Origin: Owenia fusiformis
Taxonomy: Eukaryota > Annelida > Polychaeta > Sabellida > Oweniidae
Direction of reading: 5' to 3'
Length of the DNA stretch: 60,000 nt
NCBI GenBank assembly: GCA_903813345.2
Contig: CAIIXF020000004.1
Coordinates: 4,733,525-4,793,524 of the forward strand
Shown: positions 10,946 to 22,107 of the stretch, piece by piece
How the letters are laid out: each line of letters begins with the position of its first letter
Position numbering within the stretch: position 1 is the first letter of the stretch
Position numbers and translations under genes: made by a program
The notes under the pieces: generated by a model
The model's database searches: none
Seen by the model: the letters and a program-made list of their open reading frames with translations, nothing else
Told to the model about the DNA's origin: nothing

Positions 10946-11087
10946 ATGCCTGGGTCACATTTGCTCCGATTCATCGACCGGCGCCCGGCCGATTGAGTGT
11001 TTTGTTCAATATTGTATTCAATTTCGAACAAAATACTCAATCGGCCGGGCGCCGTAGAGAAAATTGGAGCAAATGTGACCAAGGCAT
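10946..11087. mobile_element. 142-bp GC-rich hairpin MITE
   Basis: The left arm has TGCCTGGGTCACATTTGCTC, then GGCGCCCGGCCGATTGAGT. The right arm is the inverse (ACTCAATCGGCCGGGCGCC, then GGAGCAAATGTGACC). Pieces of a relative (GGGTCACATTTGCTTCG at 13361 and CTCAATCGGCCGGGCGC at 14637) flank the mariner element at 13537-14634. Confidence 0.8.
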
Positions 11088-11917
11088 AAGCTAGCATCGA
11101 CCGTTCACCTCTTATCCCTAATACAACACACTGTTCCATTTACGCAACGCACAAATAAATCATTTATTTGCTAACGACGCTTTGCTCAAACGCAAATCAA
11201 TGTGAATAATACTGGATGCGTGTGACAATTATAATATCATTTTAAAGAAACTCAACACATTCCGAAACATGCATGTTGTTTTGAAAACGTCATACATAAA
11301 CGTTTACTTTTAGCAGCCCTTGTCGACTCATTTTGGTCCATAAAGTAATAAAAGTATCTCCAAAGAGATCACCAGCGAACAAAATACATCGTGTACAAGT
11401 TGGCAAAAAAGGAAAACCCTAAAATCTTAATAGCTCAGTGATCCAGTATGGCATATTTTGCTCAATGAAACCTTGGTCGAATGTCACTCTTCATTTCCTC
11501 AGAGTCAATGCATTATGTACACTACTAAACTATGGGCTTGGTTAATATAATACAAAAGTAACGAATGTTACAAACATATCCACTTCACTTTTGAGTTCAT
11601 ATTTAATTTTTCTTTCAATAATAGCAACACATACACATGTATTATTTGTCGCAGTCTCTAGTACAAAAGCATATTATAATATGTAAGTCGTGACTATTTA
11701 AAAAGAGAATGAACCGTTTAGTCCCTTTTTGAAAACCCAAAAACGTAAAAACAGCAGTGAATTTCATGAATTTCAACCGTCAATGTTTTATTATCATATT
11801 AGATTTACAATATTTATACAAAGTATATGAATATTTCATCAAACCAGATAAAGGTAAAATCATTTTATCAATACATATTCATGTTAATGTCTAGTAAAAT
11901 TGTGTTTCTTCTTATCG

Positions 11918-12461
11918 TATAGAATTTTCTATGTAGCTTCTAACTAGACTTACAAATCAACTATTCTCAGATAGAAATTTCTATACAAAATATTCCATTG
12001 TCTTTCCGTATAGAAATTTCTATGCAGATGACTCTGGAAATATCAATTTTTGTCATTTTAATTGGTTATCGGTATAGAAATTTCTATGTGAAGGCCGTCG
12101 GAAAATAATAATTATGTTACTGGTAAAACATTTCTCCTCGTATAGAAATTTCTATATTGATAAAGTCAAAAATAAAAATTGAAACGCTTCATAGAAATTT
12201 CTATATATATGGGCGCATATTTAAATTATGTTTGCTGGTATAGAAATTTCTATAAGGATAGAGTAGAAAAATAAAAATCGAAACGCTGTATAGAAATTTC
12301 TATGTGGCCCAGAAAAATTATTTTCCTAGATTGCCTGCTGTATAGAAATTTCTATATGGTCAAAAATATAAATTGAATGCCTATATAGAGATTTCTATGC
12401 GGGTGTAGTCGAAAACCTTTGGTGCTCAAAAATTAAGTTTGTCCGTATAGAAATTGCTATA
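11918..12461. repeat. Left-arm array of 11 TATAGAAATTTCTATA palindromes
   Basis: Sites start at 11918, 11970, 12009, 12073, 12141, 12190, 12239, 12289, 12341, 12384 and 12446, 39-68 bp apart. The core AGAAATTTCT is almost invariant, while the spacers are unrelated and AT-rich. The third and later spacers share weak motifs (AAAATAAAAATTGAAACGCT). The element is a perfect dyad of 14-16 bp. Conserved sites in variable spacers suggest protein-binding sites. Confidence 0.9.
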
Positions 12462-12749
12462 TGGATAAATTCAAAAAACTAAAATCGAATAATCATATAA
12501 AGAATGTTTGTAATTAGTCTTAAATTTTCGGCCTATTGTAATAGTATTTGAAAATATTTGGAGGTATAGCCAATGCAGTCAAATTACATCACAGCCAGAG
12601 AAATTATTGATTTACATGGTTTTTTGTCACTGAAAGTTATGAAAATTAAAAATAAAACATTGAGTGGCTCTGGCACATGGGGAAAAGGTTTAAGGATTTA
12701 AGCCCTTGACTGAGTGCAATGTGGAATGATCATTCTTTGAAGATCTTGG

Positions 12750-12895
12750 TAATTACAAAATGCATTGAGTCTCGGGCTTAAATTCTTTTTACACATTGCA
12801 AAATATTTTTACCATGTCACCTAAAAGATACGAAATCACTAAAATGACATATTTTAAATGAAACTTTTTGCAAGGGTCAAGTTGGCAAACCACCA
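12750..12895 (-). repeat. Dispersed repeat, copy 1 (matches 49975-50115)
   Basis: Reverse-complemented, this reads GCCAACTTGACCCTTGCAAA...GTGATTTCGTATCTTTTAGGTGACATG...TATTTTGCAATGTGT. It aligns with sequence in P450 intron 1. Family unknown, no coding content. Confidence 0.7.
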
Positions 12896-12954
12896 ATTTT
12901 TATCTGTTGAGTGAACTTGTCACCTTTGCAACCACCTAAGGAATGACCTTGGAT

Positions 12955-13155
12955 GCGTTATTGGTTATTTCACGCACAATGCGTTATGTGAAATACTGTG
13001 TTCGGATTGGCTGAAATCGGACACACCTTGTCTAGCTATGTGTGAATTCCAAACTAATGGAGGGTAGAGTAGGCATAGTGTAATTTGACAAACTTAGTCT
13101 AGCCAATCAAAACACAGTATTTCATATAACTGCATTACATTGTATAACCAACAAC
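12955..13155. mobile_element. About 200-bp MITE-like inverted repeat
   Basis: The left arm has TTATGTGAAATACTGTGTTC followed by GGATTGGCTGA. The right arm has the inverse (TAGCCAATCAAAACACAGTATTTCATATAA). The outer parts (TTGGTTAT) also match. It lies inside the large foldback. Confidence 0.65.
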
Positions 13156-13184
13156 TCTCCATTAAACTCATCGGACCCTACCCT

Positions 13185-13315
13185 GTCGGCGCCCGTACGG
13201 TTACCGTAGGATTATCGTACGTACGGCTTTCGGTGATATCGTATGATCATCCTGTCATTTCGTACAACAATGCAAACGTAATGATAAAATCAACTTGATT
13301 CTAATTACATTTCAA
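13185..13315 (+). repeat. Dispersed CGGCGCCCGT repeat, copy 1
   Basis: CGGCGCCCGTACGGTTACCG...GATTATC...CGGCTTTCGG followed by AATAAAAC-like and ATTCTAATTA. It matches 27325-27425 (CGGCGCCCGTGCGGTCATCG). Function unknown. Confidence 0.55.
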
Positions 13316-13409
13316 AAGTTTGCCAGAGACTATACTCATTAATGTTGAGAGATAATATGGGTCACATTTGCTTCGATTTCCATTACTATACGATGAGTAT
13401 GTTGATCTT

Positions 13410-13515
13410 ATGGGACAACTCTCGTATACTGTACATGTAGATATAAACTTTCAACAATCGCCATATATCAGCATATGATCTGAACAATTACAGGTACCGT
13501 AGTCTGGTATAAGTG
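13410..13515 (+). repeat. Direct repeat, copy 1 of 2 (other at 15045-15235)
   Basis: TTATGGGACAACTCTCGTAT...TGTACATGTAGATATAAAC...CAATCGCCATAT...GATCTGAACAATT...GGTA-CGTAGTCTG is repeated at 15045-15235. In the second copy about 80 bp are inserted in the middle. Confidence 0.8.
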
Positions 13516-13929
13516 TAATCATTTTTTAACAAACTACAGGGTGGGCCAAAAAAATTTGCAACCTTTTTAGAAGGCAAAAAAAGTATCATAACATTATGGT
13601 ATTGACATGACATTTTTTTCACAGAAACTTAAGGATAGGCATATTTTACCATTCAGATACTTAAGCTAATACTGCCTTCAATGTTTTTTGTCAGATGTTT
13701 GAATATTAATGGTAATTGTTCATTTATCCGAGATTTACCATTTTTCCTAGAAAATCTGACTTTCTATGATTTTATGTGATCAACAATAACACATTCATTA
13801 TGTTTACTAAATCTGCTACAATCTTTGATAACTGTTTAACCAATGTCTAGTACAGGTTTATATCAGTATCTAGTCACTATGGTAATACTGTTACACTGTA
13901 TTAATTATTTATTAACCAAATGTTCTATT

Positions 13930-14185
13930 CATCCGCCTTTCACCTTCACAATCACATGGAGATGAGAACTGAACTGGTCAATGGTGAGATCCAGCAGTTC
14001 TAGTTGTAGTCATCTCCACTTATCCCGCAGAACTTCTTATATTTGATCAATGATTTGTGGGGTATAACCATTTACTACAATACATTGTTCCAGGTGCCCC
14101 CATGGGTGATAGTCCCAGGGGTTGGCATCTGGTGTATTGGGTGGCCATTCGACTCCGGACTAATCTTCTTCAAAAGGGACATCTT
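13930..14185 (-). pseudogene. Mariner/Tc1 transposase C-terminal remnant (minus strand)
   Basis: The minus strand reads E-W-P-P-N-T-P-D-A-N-P-W-D-Y...W-G-H-L-E, the block around the third catalytic Asp of IS630/Tc1/mariner DDE transposases (WPPNSPDLNP-type). It continues for about 60 residues with in-frame stops. No N-terminal DNA-binding domain is present. The adjacent plus-strand remnant shows the preceding catalytic block in the opposite orientation. Confidence 0.65.
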
Positions 14186-14189
14186 TCAA

Positions 14190-14335
14190 GAATGGGGGCT
14201 CTCAGCCCCAAGTGATTACATATTCCAACAGGATAGCGCTCCTGACCATAGGCCAAAAGTCACTATGGAATATCTGGAGAAAAATACCCCTTGATTCATT
14301 AGTTCTGATGAATAGCCGCCCAATACATCAGTTAA
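14190..14335 (+). pseudogene. Mariner/Tc1 transposase catalytic-block remnant (plus strand)
   Basis: Contains Y-I-F-Q-Q-D-S-A-P-D-H, the second catalytic Asp motif of Tc1/mariner transposases (FQQDNAPxH-type), followed by about 15 residues and a stop, then a PPNTS stub of the WPPN motif. A deletion removes the rest of this arm. Non-functional. Confidence 0.7.
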
Positions 14336-15235
14336 CAAAGATTGCAGCAGATTTAGTGAACAAAATAAATGTTCTATCGATGATCATTTAAAACTATAGA
14401 AAATCACATTTTCTAGGAAAATCGGTAAATCTCGGACACATGAACAATTTACCATTAATATTCAAATATCTGACAAAAAAATTATAGTCAGAATTAGCTG
14501 AAGTATTTGAATGATAAAATATGCCTATCCTTAAGTTTCTGTCAAAAAGTAAAAAAAAGTTCATGTCAATACCATAATGTTATGATACCTTTTTTGCCTT
14601 CTAAAAAGGTTGCAAATTTTTTTGGCCCACCCTGTACTCAATCGGCCGGGCGCGGGGACGAGCTTCCTTGTCAAATTCCTATCCCTTTGGGCAATATTGT
14701 GTATCAAATTAATTTACAAACATTTCAAGTTGTTATCGTACCGCAATAAAACAATCAAGATCATTTTTAATTTACATATTGTGGTTAAAAGCAAATATGG
14801 CCTTCTTCCCGTACTCAATCTACACCTGATTCTAATTTAAATGTTGCGAGATGACTTGCATGGCCTACACGCTCTATTTTAGTTTTACTATTGCCATTAG
14901 AGATGCCATGATCTTACTTTTAGATTTTAGTTTACTAGTTTACTTTTTGAGCTTTTGTATCATCCATTTTCTCGTCCTTCGAACGTCGTCCAAAATAGTT
15001 CTCTGTATATCATTTTAAGATGTTAGAGCAAACATTTCAGGACTTATGGGACAACCCTCGTATTCTGTACATGTAGATATAAACGTTCCACAATCGCCCA
15101 TCATGATGATAAACCATGGCATCTCATTTCTTCTCAGCCCTGAGAAAGGTGAAACCGAAAGATGCTATGAGTATCAGAATGCAATCGCCATATGATCTGA
15201 ACAATTCCAGGTATCGTAGTCTGTTATAAGTGTTA

Positions 15236-17276
15236 GAAGGAAGTTTTCATTTTCCTCTGTTGTGTCATATTCCTCGCCCAATAATCAAACAATATTTGTC
15301 TTCTTGATATGTAATCGAGAGTACCATGTGTGTACCCTCTGGCGTGGTATTTAGATATTCCAAGATGAGCGTTTGTGTTTTCATCGAAGATATCTTTTGA
15401 CTGAAACATTAATGAATGGAAGCTATAAAATAATGTATAAAAAGTTCAGGATTTCCATTGCGAGGACAGAATGATGTACTGTTTCATTTTAAAATACATT
15501 TTTATAAAATCTGTTATAAAATACATGTATATCATAACCCAGCTTATTATTGTATAATGTGTTTTTATTAAAAACCTACCTCGTATGATCATGGTTTGAG
15601 TTTACACCGGTCGACCAGTCAATCCCCCAAACAGCAACCGACAATTAACATGATTAATCGCAGTGATATATCTCACCTTTCGTTTCACATTCGCATTTGA
15701 CTCTAAATGACAACTCGTAATGGGCACTGGTATTTTGAATTCTTACGCCATTTTATGCAAATCGCTTATTGTGCAACGATTAAAATGCTTTGATAGTACA
15801 TTATGTTTGTTCTTAAATTCCAAGTTATTTACAATTACTGCATATTCAGGATATAAACTTGAACTAACTGCTGACCTGTGGACGTTATACGCAGTATTAC
15901 AAATTACAATGATCGGTCAACTGGTCAAGTAGGAGTCTGTTTGGTAAACTCAGGCTTGCGGTTTGTTAACATACAATGTTACGCATCTCTTCAGATTGAA
16001 ATTGACACAAAAGCCCACAAGATAGAAAAGCACATTTCAATATTGTATGATTTATGTATAAGGAGCTCCTCCCTTTATCTTTCCGGATTCACTCAACCTA
16101 GAAATGTATTAAATGTATAAATGTACAAATATCTGCCTAAGGCATGATTTAATGTAATTTGGGAGATTCAATGGTTTTATCAGTTGACTTCATGCACATG
16201 CATTGTAAGCCCCTGAGACCTTTACATTAAAACCTTGTGTATATGCCACGGTAAGATCATTCATATGTCAGGGTAAAAAATATAATTTAGTCAAGAGTCA
16301 TCCTTCTCGGATCAATATCTCAACAAGTCAATAAAGGATGATAAAAAGTGCAGGCCTAAAATATTTTAAGGGTCACGATAAGTGGGCCATTTGGGCTAAT
16401 AATGGCCTGCTTTGTCATTAATCGGCCTCTTAATTTTCAAGCAACTAAACATTTGGAGTATAGGGGTCTAGACTTTTTCGTACGATTTTTATCAAAGTAG
16501 AGCAAACCCCATCACATTGCCAAAAGCTGGCTTCCCCTCAATAAACTCGTGTTTTCGTGCCTGTGTCCAATACTCTTTTATACAAAAACATTATATTATA
16601 AACAGCTGGAAACTTTATATCATTACTCACAATATTATTCGTCAGTCCAATGTTGATTGGCAGTGGTACAGCATATAGAAAATAGTTAAATAACAATGGC
16701 AAGAATATTGGAACGATGATCTCAAAACTAAAAATAAACTACATATTATAGAGGACTTAAAGAGAGAATCAGATATAGCGAGCAGGCTAAACAAAAAAAT
16801 GTTTCAATTTTAGAATATTTTTGGCTCATGTCATTCCTTGTCATGTCTATTTTCTAAAAATCACAAAAGTGCATACTTTATTCCAGGAAAACTAAAGATT
16901 TTTACAATAATGTATTATTTTTCTATAAGAATGGTTACCATTCTTATAATTTGGGAGAATTTAAACATTTTTCACTCATTTTTGCACATTCAATCATTAA
17001 TAACTTCACCAATTTATGACATATTGTGAATCTTTTGGGAGATAATGTATTTGATATTGTAAGGAATAGATTGGTAGGTCAATTATACATGTTGCTTGTA
17101 ATTTTGTCACCCCCTATAGATCAGATTCTGCCTTTAAAATATTAGGTATATGCAATAGTTAAACCGTACATGGTGTTGCAATGCGTAAATGTATCTTTTG
17201 TTATGAAATCTACCTGAATACACTTGTCATTCTTAACCCATTAAAATCAAACAGAATATCTCAATGATCAAATAAG
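15236..17276. other. Interior of the large foldback, no gene seen
   Basis: About 2 kb of AT-rich DNA. Open frames are short (80 codons or fewer), without recognisable motifs or consistent splice sites. Confidence 0.5.
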
Positions 17277-17281
17277 ATACA

Positions 17282-17663
17282 CACGCGGTCCTAACTTCGA
17301 CCGTTAATTTGAATTTTTGACCTACCGGATGTTTGAAAATGAAGGATTACGAGTCTCATACTGCACCGTTTTCTTCAAACTTGTTCCATTCAAAGCATAG
17401 CACAAATCCCTTTCTGATGGTACATTATTCTCTTCAACAGAGTCCCTACTTCCAGCGGCATTTTGGTCCCCCGTTGTAAGAAGGCCTTCTCACAGCTGGG
17501 GACCAAAACGCTGCTAGAACGAGGGACTCTTTACAATAAAGTAATGCACCGACAGAAAGGCAATTTTGTTCTGCTTTTAATGGTAAAGGTTTGAAGAAAA
17601 ACGGTGCAGTATGAGACTCGCAATCCTTGATTTTCAAATTAACGGTCGAAGATAGACCGCGTG
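17282..17663. mobile_element. Hairpin MITE, family A copy 2 (5-bp TSD ATACA)
   Basis: About 382 bp of inverted repeat with ends CACGCGGTC, homologous to 547-959 (shared GAGTCTCATACTGCACCG, AGCTGGGGACCAAAA blocks). ATACA is duplicated at 17277-17281 and 17664-17668. It is nested inside the large foldback. Confidence 0.88.
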
Positions 17664-18796
17664 ATACAGTCACGACAAAAACTGAGCAACTTATATACGA
17701 GTACATGTTTTATCTTGTGGATTAAAGTGGTGAGGTCAATTGAAATAAATAGAGAAGCGCATTGGCACAATATACACTTCTACAGATTTAAATCAGACAT
17801 CAAGGAAAGGGTTCCAGATCGGTTCACATGTAACATTCACAAGTGCTCAGAACAGGGGGTACTGCATGATTTTGAAAGGATGTATTACCGAAGCTACGGG
17901 CCTGGTACCTCAATTCGATCCAGCCAATTTATTTCCGATAAAATCAGATAACACAACAGGCAAATATTCTAAGTTGTCAACGGCAATTCTTTCATCATGT
18001 TTGGAGATAGAAATATGACTGATGAATATTTTTTATTGGAGTTCACGGTTACCTCTTAAATGAAGTTATTAAACATTGTTAAATCAACTAAACATGTCAA
18101 CACTCTCAAAATTTGAACCAGACTTATAATATAGTGAGCATTATATACCTGAGACCTGATTCATCGTTTCAAAGTGGTAAAATGCTACCGTATACGCAAG
18201 GGAGGAGACCATATTTACTCGATTGGGAATCACGAGAACATACAAAGAAAACGTTTAGAAGGAAACGCGAAACTTAAAGGTACGATTTAAGTAGTATTAT
18301 GATGTCGAAATTGATCAAATAAGACACACCATAAACACATTAAGGATACCTAATGCTATGCATGTACGTTTGGGACTGATACATAATGTATATTTTTGTT
18401 TTCTAGCCACCTATGTAGCGATCCAGTACAGCGATACAATTGTCCATAAAGAGTGTATTTTGAAGCACGTTGGCAAGTTATTTGAAGAAGCAAGTTCGTT
18501 GTTTTGCTAACAATATGATGAATTGATTCTGGTGGAAGATATACTTGTAAGTTAAACTTATTTAAATAGTTGCACATATCTTTAAGAATAATATTATTGT
18601 GATATTCCCATTCTAACTCGAGCTAAAAATAAGAAGGCGTATTCCTAATTCACACGTGTGGCATCTGGGAATACATCATACAATAATAATTTAAAGATGA
18701 ATGGGTACCTCAGTGGAATTGAATAATTATAAAACCGTTCACGCGTGTATCTCCTTCACATATGCCTAAAGTTGCTTCTTCAGAAAATATAGCTTA

Positions 18797-19186
18797 CAAG
18801 GGTCGATCCAAAAGTTTTGCATCGTGTGCTCTAAAAATCTTAATACTTTATGAGTATTTTTTATATCTAATCTCATCCACCCCATATGTAGTAGTTTCAT
18901 TCTGCGTAAAATAAGCAATACATTTGATCAGTAACATAGTTTTCTGAAAATGAAATAGCGCTTCAGTTGCTGAAATTACCAATACGGTTTAATTCATTCA
19001 AGCTCCACATACCCTGTTGTTGTATTGCTATGGTAACTAGATGCATATGTTGAATTTTGAATTCATGGTTTTCTATACACAAAATGAAGCTACAATGTAG
19101 GGGGCGATTAAGGCAAAATATGTATATTATTCGTCATAGATAAAGATTTTAGAGCAAACGGTGGAGACCTTTTGGATCAATCCTCG
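18797..19186. mobile_element. 390-bp mariner-type MITE with TA duplication
   Basis: The ends are CAAGGGTCGATCCAAAAG and, reverse-complemented, CGAGGATTGATCCAAAAG, both followed by a TGCTCTAAAA block. TA lies at 18795-18796 and 19187-19188. There is no transposase. It is nested in the large foldback. Confidence 0.8.
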
Positions 19187-19189
19187 TAC

Positions 19190-21580
19190 ACCAATTTTTG
19201 AATTTGAACCTGATGTGATATGTCATAAGTACAAGCGGATAACATAAGCAATTTGCATTGATACATCTGAGTCAGTCACGAGGTGGTCTTAATTTCACAG
19301 TTTGAAATGCTATATCTTGTAATCCCACTCCATATGTTAATAGGATTTTAAAGACCCAGATAAAGCCACTTGTTGTAGTCGTACACAATGATATCAATAT
19401 TTGATATGGAAAACTTCTTTTGAAGGGACTTTTTGTTCGAAACATTCTCAACTAATTGCGAATGATTTTGTTGTTGTCAAACACATTAAATAAGCAGTGA
19501 TAATACAAATCCCATCGATTGCAAGCATATATATATATACATGTATACTGATCTATTTTATGTTGGAAAATTATACAATTGTTTGGGGAACGAAAGGGAA
19601 ATGAACTCACAAACGCAGGAAAGTGGTTCAGAAAAAGAGACACATACATTTAAAAATACAACATTGCAATCAGCGACGGCTTTGCGAATGATGTTGACCC
19701 TTGAATTGCATATGAGCAGAAACGATTTTGAATTTAAATATATTTTTTTGACACAAAAGGATGAAACTAAAGATTGACACTATTAGAAAAATGAAACCAG
19801 TAAGATAATAGTAAAATAGAATGGTAGATTAGTGAAATTGTCATCTAAAGTATATCATCTAATTTGTCATGTTTTGTTAATATTTTGTATGTACAGTTTT
19901 CATAGTAGATACATATATAGCTTTCTCATGGAGAAAGTTTTCCATGATTAAAATGAATTATTGTGTTAAATCAATCCTCAAGTGTGGTAATGTTCCAAAT
20001 ATTACACAGTATGTAGATTGTATGATTAACAAGTTCAATGGTGTCATCACATGCGATATACTTATTTATAGATTTGTCTTAAGAGTCAGCCCTTACAAAT
20101 ACATTTAACATTAATAATCAAATTATGGTGAAAAGAAAAAGGAAATAAAAGAATCAAAATAATTTCAACAAAATAATTTCTTTGTAGGATGAACCTCAAA
20201 TGCAATATATGATTTAATAAATGAATGTTGTGGTTGATTCACAGAACTCCTTCAACATTTATCAAGAAGGGAAAATTCATTCATATTAGATGCATATCTT
20301 TCATATGACCACACATGTTTTGAACGCTTGGTATCATCTCCAGAACTAAATACCGTATCGAATACTACCTACTCTATATGGTATAACCAAGTATGAGAGT
20401 ACGAGACCACATTTTAGGACTTTCATCAAAATACAAAATACAAAAACTAAGCCTATAGCATTTGATTGAGAATTTATCTTTTGATAAAAAAGCAAAATTA
20501 ATGTGTCGCATACGCAAGCAGTGAGTTATGTTCAAACATGGGCTTTCAATTAGTTGAAAGCCCATGGTTCAAACAAATACAAAAGTATTAACATCAATCA
20601 TGTATTTAAAGAATTTTTAAGACCAAGCTTGATACTCTATGGATGGGCTAATGGAACCATCTTGGTATCAAATGATGCTCGATTGAAAGAAACTTATTCG
20701 CTTTTCCTACCCGAATCGAATGATTTTTGATTTAGAGAATGCCATTCGCTTTGTCCACCTTTTAATAATGTCTGAATGATGAAACTGACCTTATTTGCCT
20801 ACCTTAAGGGGTACCCCTTAATGGCATTGTTGTTTGTTTAGCTATGTAATTCTACTAGAGAAGAATTGACTTTGCTTCCAGGCAGAAAAGAGATAAAAAG
20901 AGATGGAGTCATTGCAGCCTCATTCGCCACTTGAGTAGACCAACCGTTGCGTAATATAGACAGGTAAACAGGGCCGACAATATGTATCTGTGTGAATAAT
21001 TAAGTGAACTATTGTGTTGCCCTATTCCATGACATTCCAAGAATTGGCAAGAGACTCGAGTAACCACTGCATTTATCCTACAAGTCTTGTACTTCATACC
21101 TGATACCTATTGTGTGCTGTAAACAGGCAGAGTCATTTAAAACTCAGATCTCTTTCTAACAAGAAGCTGCCATCAATTATGTAAAGATATATGCAGAGGG
21201 TGCGTGGTTATATAATTCATTCGAACATGACTGTATTCACGCCTTCTATAAACTGTAAACAAAGTCAACATTTCACCCGGGGTATATTCGCGAACAAAAT
21301 CCCTGGTAATACGTGCAATATGTGACGTCATAACGGCGGGACGTAGTAATGGCGGTTCATAATGAATATTAAAGATTACTGATAGACAGTTACTCTGGCA
21401 TAGCCGAAAAGAGCACACATTCCAACGTCCATATTGTTCACCAGGAGCCGTCACCGTGAACAAAAAACATTGTGAGGAAAATTATGAAGTAAACATGTTG
21501 CATACGTTTTTGTGCATGTGTGGTTGATACCACATTTTATCATATATTTAAATGAATAAGTGAGTTAAAATGTACTACAA
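19190..21580. other. Interior of the large foldback, right half
   Basis: Mostly AT-rich without exons. A less AT-rich patch at 21170-21470 holds a 96-codon minus-strand frame (MFTVTAPGEQYGRWNVCSFR...) and a perfect TGACGTCA at about 21325. I recognise no family, so treat it as an unverified frame. A small perfect hairpin, ATGGGCTTTCAA/TTGAAAGCCCAT, is at about 20539-20566. Confidence 0.35.
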
Positions 21581-21635
21581 CCGCATTGGAATTTCTACAC
21601 AGGATTTTTATATCTATACATGCATTTTTTGACCA

Positions 21636-22107
21636 TATAGAACTTTCTATATTGGCCATCAAGCAAAATTATTTTTCTGCGCCGCATAGAAATTTCTATA
21701 CAGCATTTTTATTTATCGATCTTTTCCCTATAGAAATTGCTATACCGGCAACCAAAATTTATATTTACACCTGCATAGAAATTTCTATACGAACACTTGT
21801 TTTAATTAGAAAGGCATAGAAATTTCTATACGGGGAGAAATGTTTTTCTGGTAACAGAATTAGTATTTTCCGACGGCCTTCACATAGAAATTTCTATAGA
21901 GGCATTCAGTTTTAAATCTTCTGCTTAATCGGTAGAGGAATTTCTATACCGATAACCAAATGTTCATCAATAACAAAATTAATATTTCCAGCCCCATCCG
22001 CATAGAAATTTCTATACGAAAAGTCAACGGAGTCTTTTGTATAGAAATTTCTATGTGAGGATAGTGTATTTGAAAATATAGTTTGAAGTTACATAGAAAA
22101 TTCTATA
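21636..22107. repeat. Right-arm array of 10 TATAGAAATTTCTATA palindromes
   Basis: Sites start at 21636, 21685, 21729, 21774, 21815, 21883, 21932 (degenerate), 22001, 22040 and 22092, with a further decayed one near 21590. This array is the inverted partner of the left-arm array. Individual spacers match between arms only in places (for example GAAGGCCGTCGGAAAATA). Confidence 0.9.

Larger units (their letters stand above)
8195..11203. other. 3-kb block present only in copy 1
   Basis: Copy 2 joins AAAAAGTA directly to TAATACTGG, whereas copy 1 has about 3 kb between these points. The two edges share a loose direct similarity (CTTTGCTC...GCAA...AATGTGAA). The block could be an insertion here or a deletion in copy 2 between short direct repeats. 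It contains a possible exon (8761-8871), a 20-bp inverted repeat at 9388/9465 and the hairpin at 10946-11087. The rest is AT-rich with no recognisable gene. Confidence 0.6.
13537..14634. mobile_element. 1.1-kb mariner-derived foldback with TA duplication
   Basis: The ends are CAGGGTGGGCCAAAAAAATT on both sides, inverted, with TA at 13535-13536 and 14635-14636. Inverted similarity runs about 300 bp inward on each side, far longer than a usual mariner TIR. Both halves are remnants of the same 3' region of a transposase gene (see 13930-14190 and 14190-14335), so the element is a head-to-head duplication of a mariner 3' half. Confidence 0.85.

Noticed and set aside
11918-12461. CRISPR-like array (16-bp repeats with unique spacers)
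   Set aside because: Repeats are short perfect palindromes in the TIR of a eukaryotic transposon, spacing varies, and there is no leader or cas gene.
14043-14294. 83-codon frame as one transposase
   Set aside because: Its N-terminal half is the antisense of the WPPN block. Only the last 25-30 residues are transposase.
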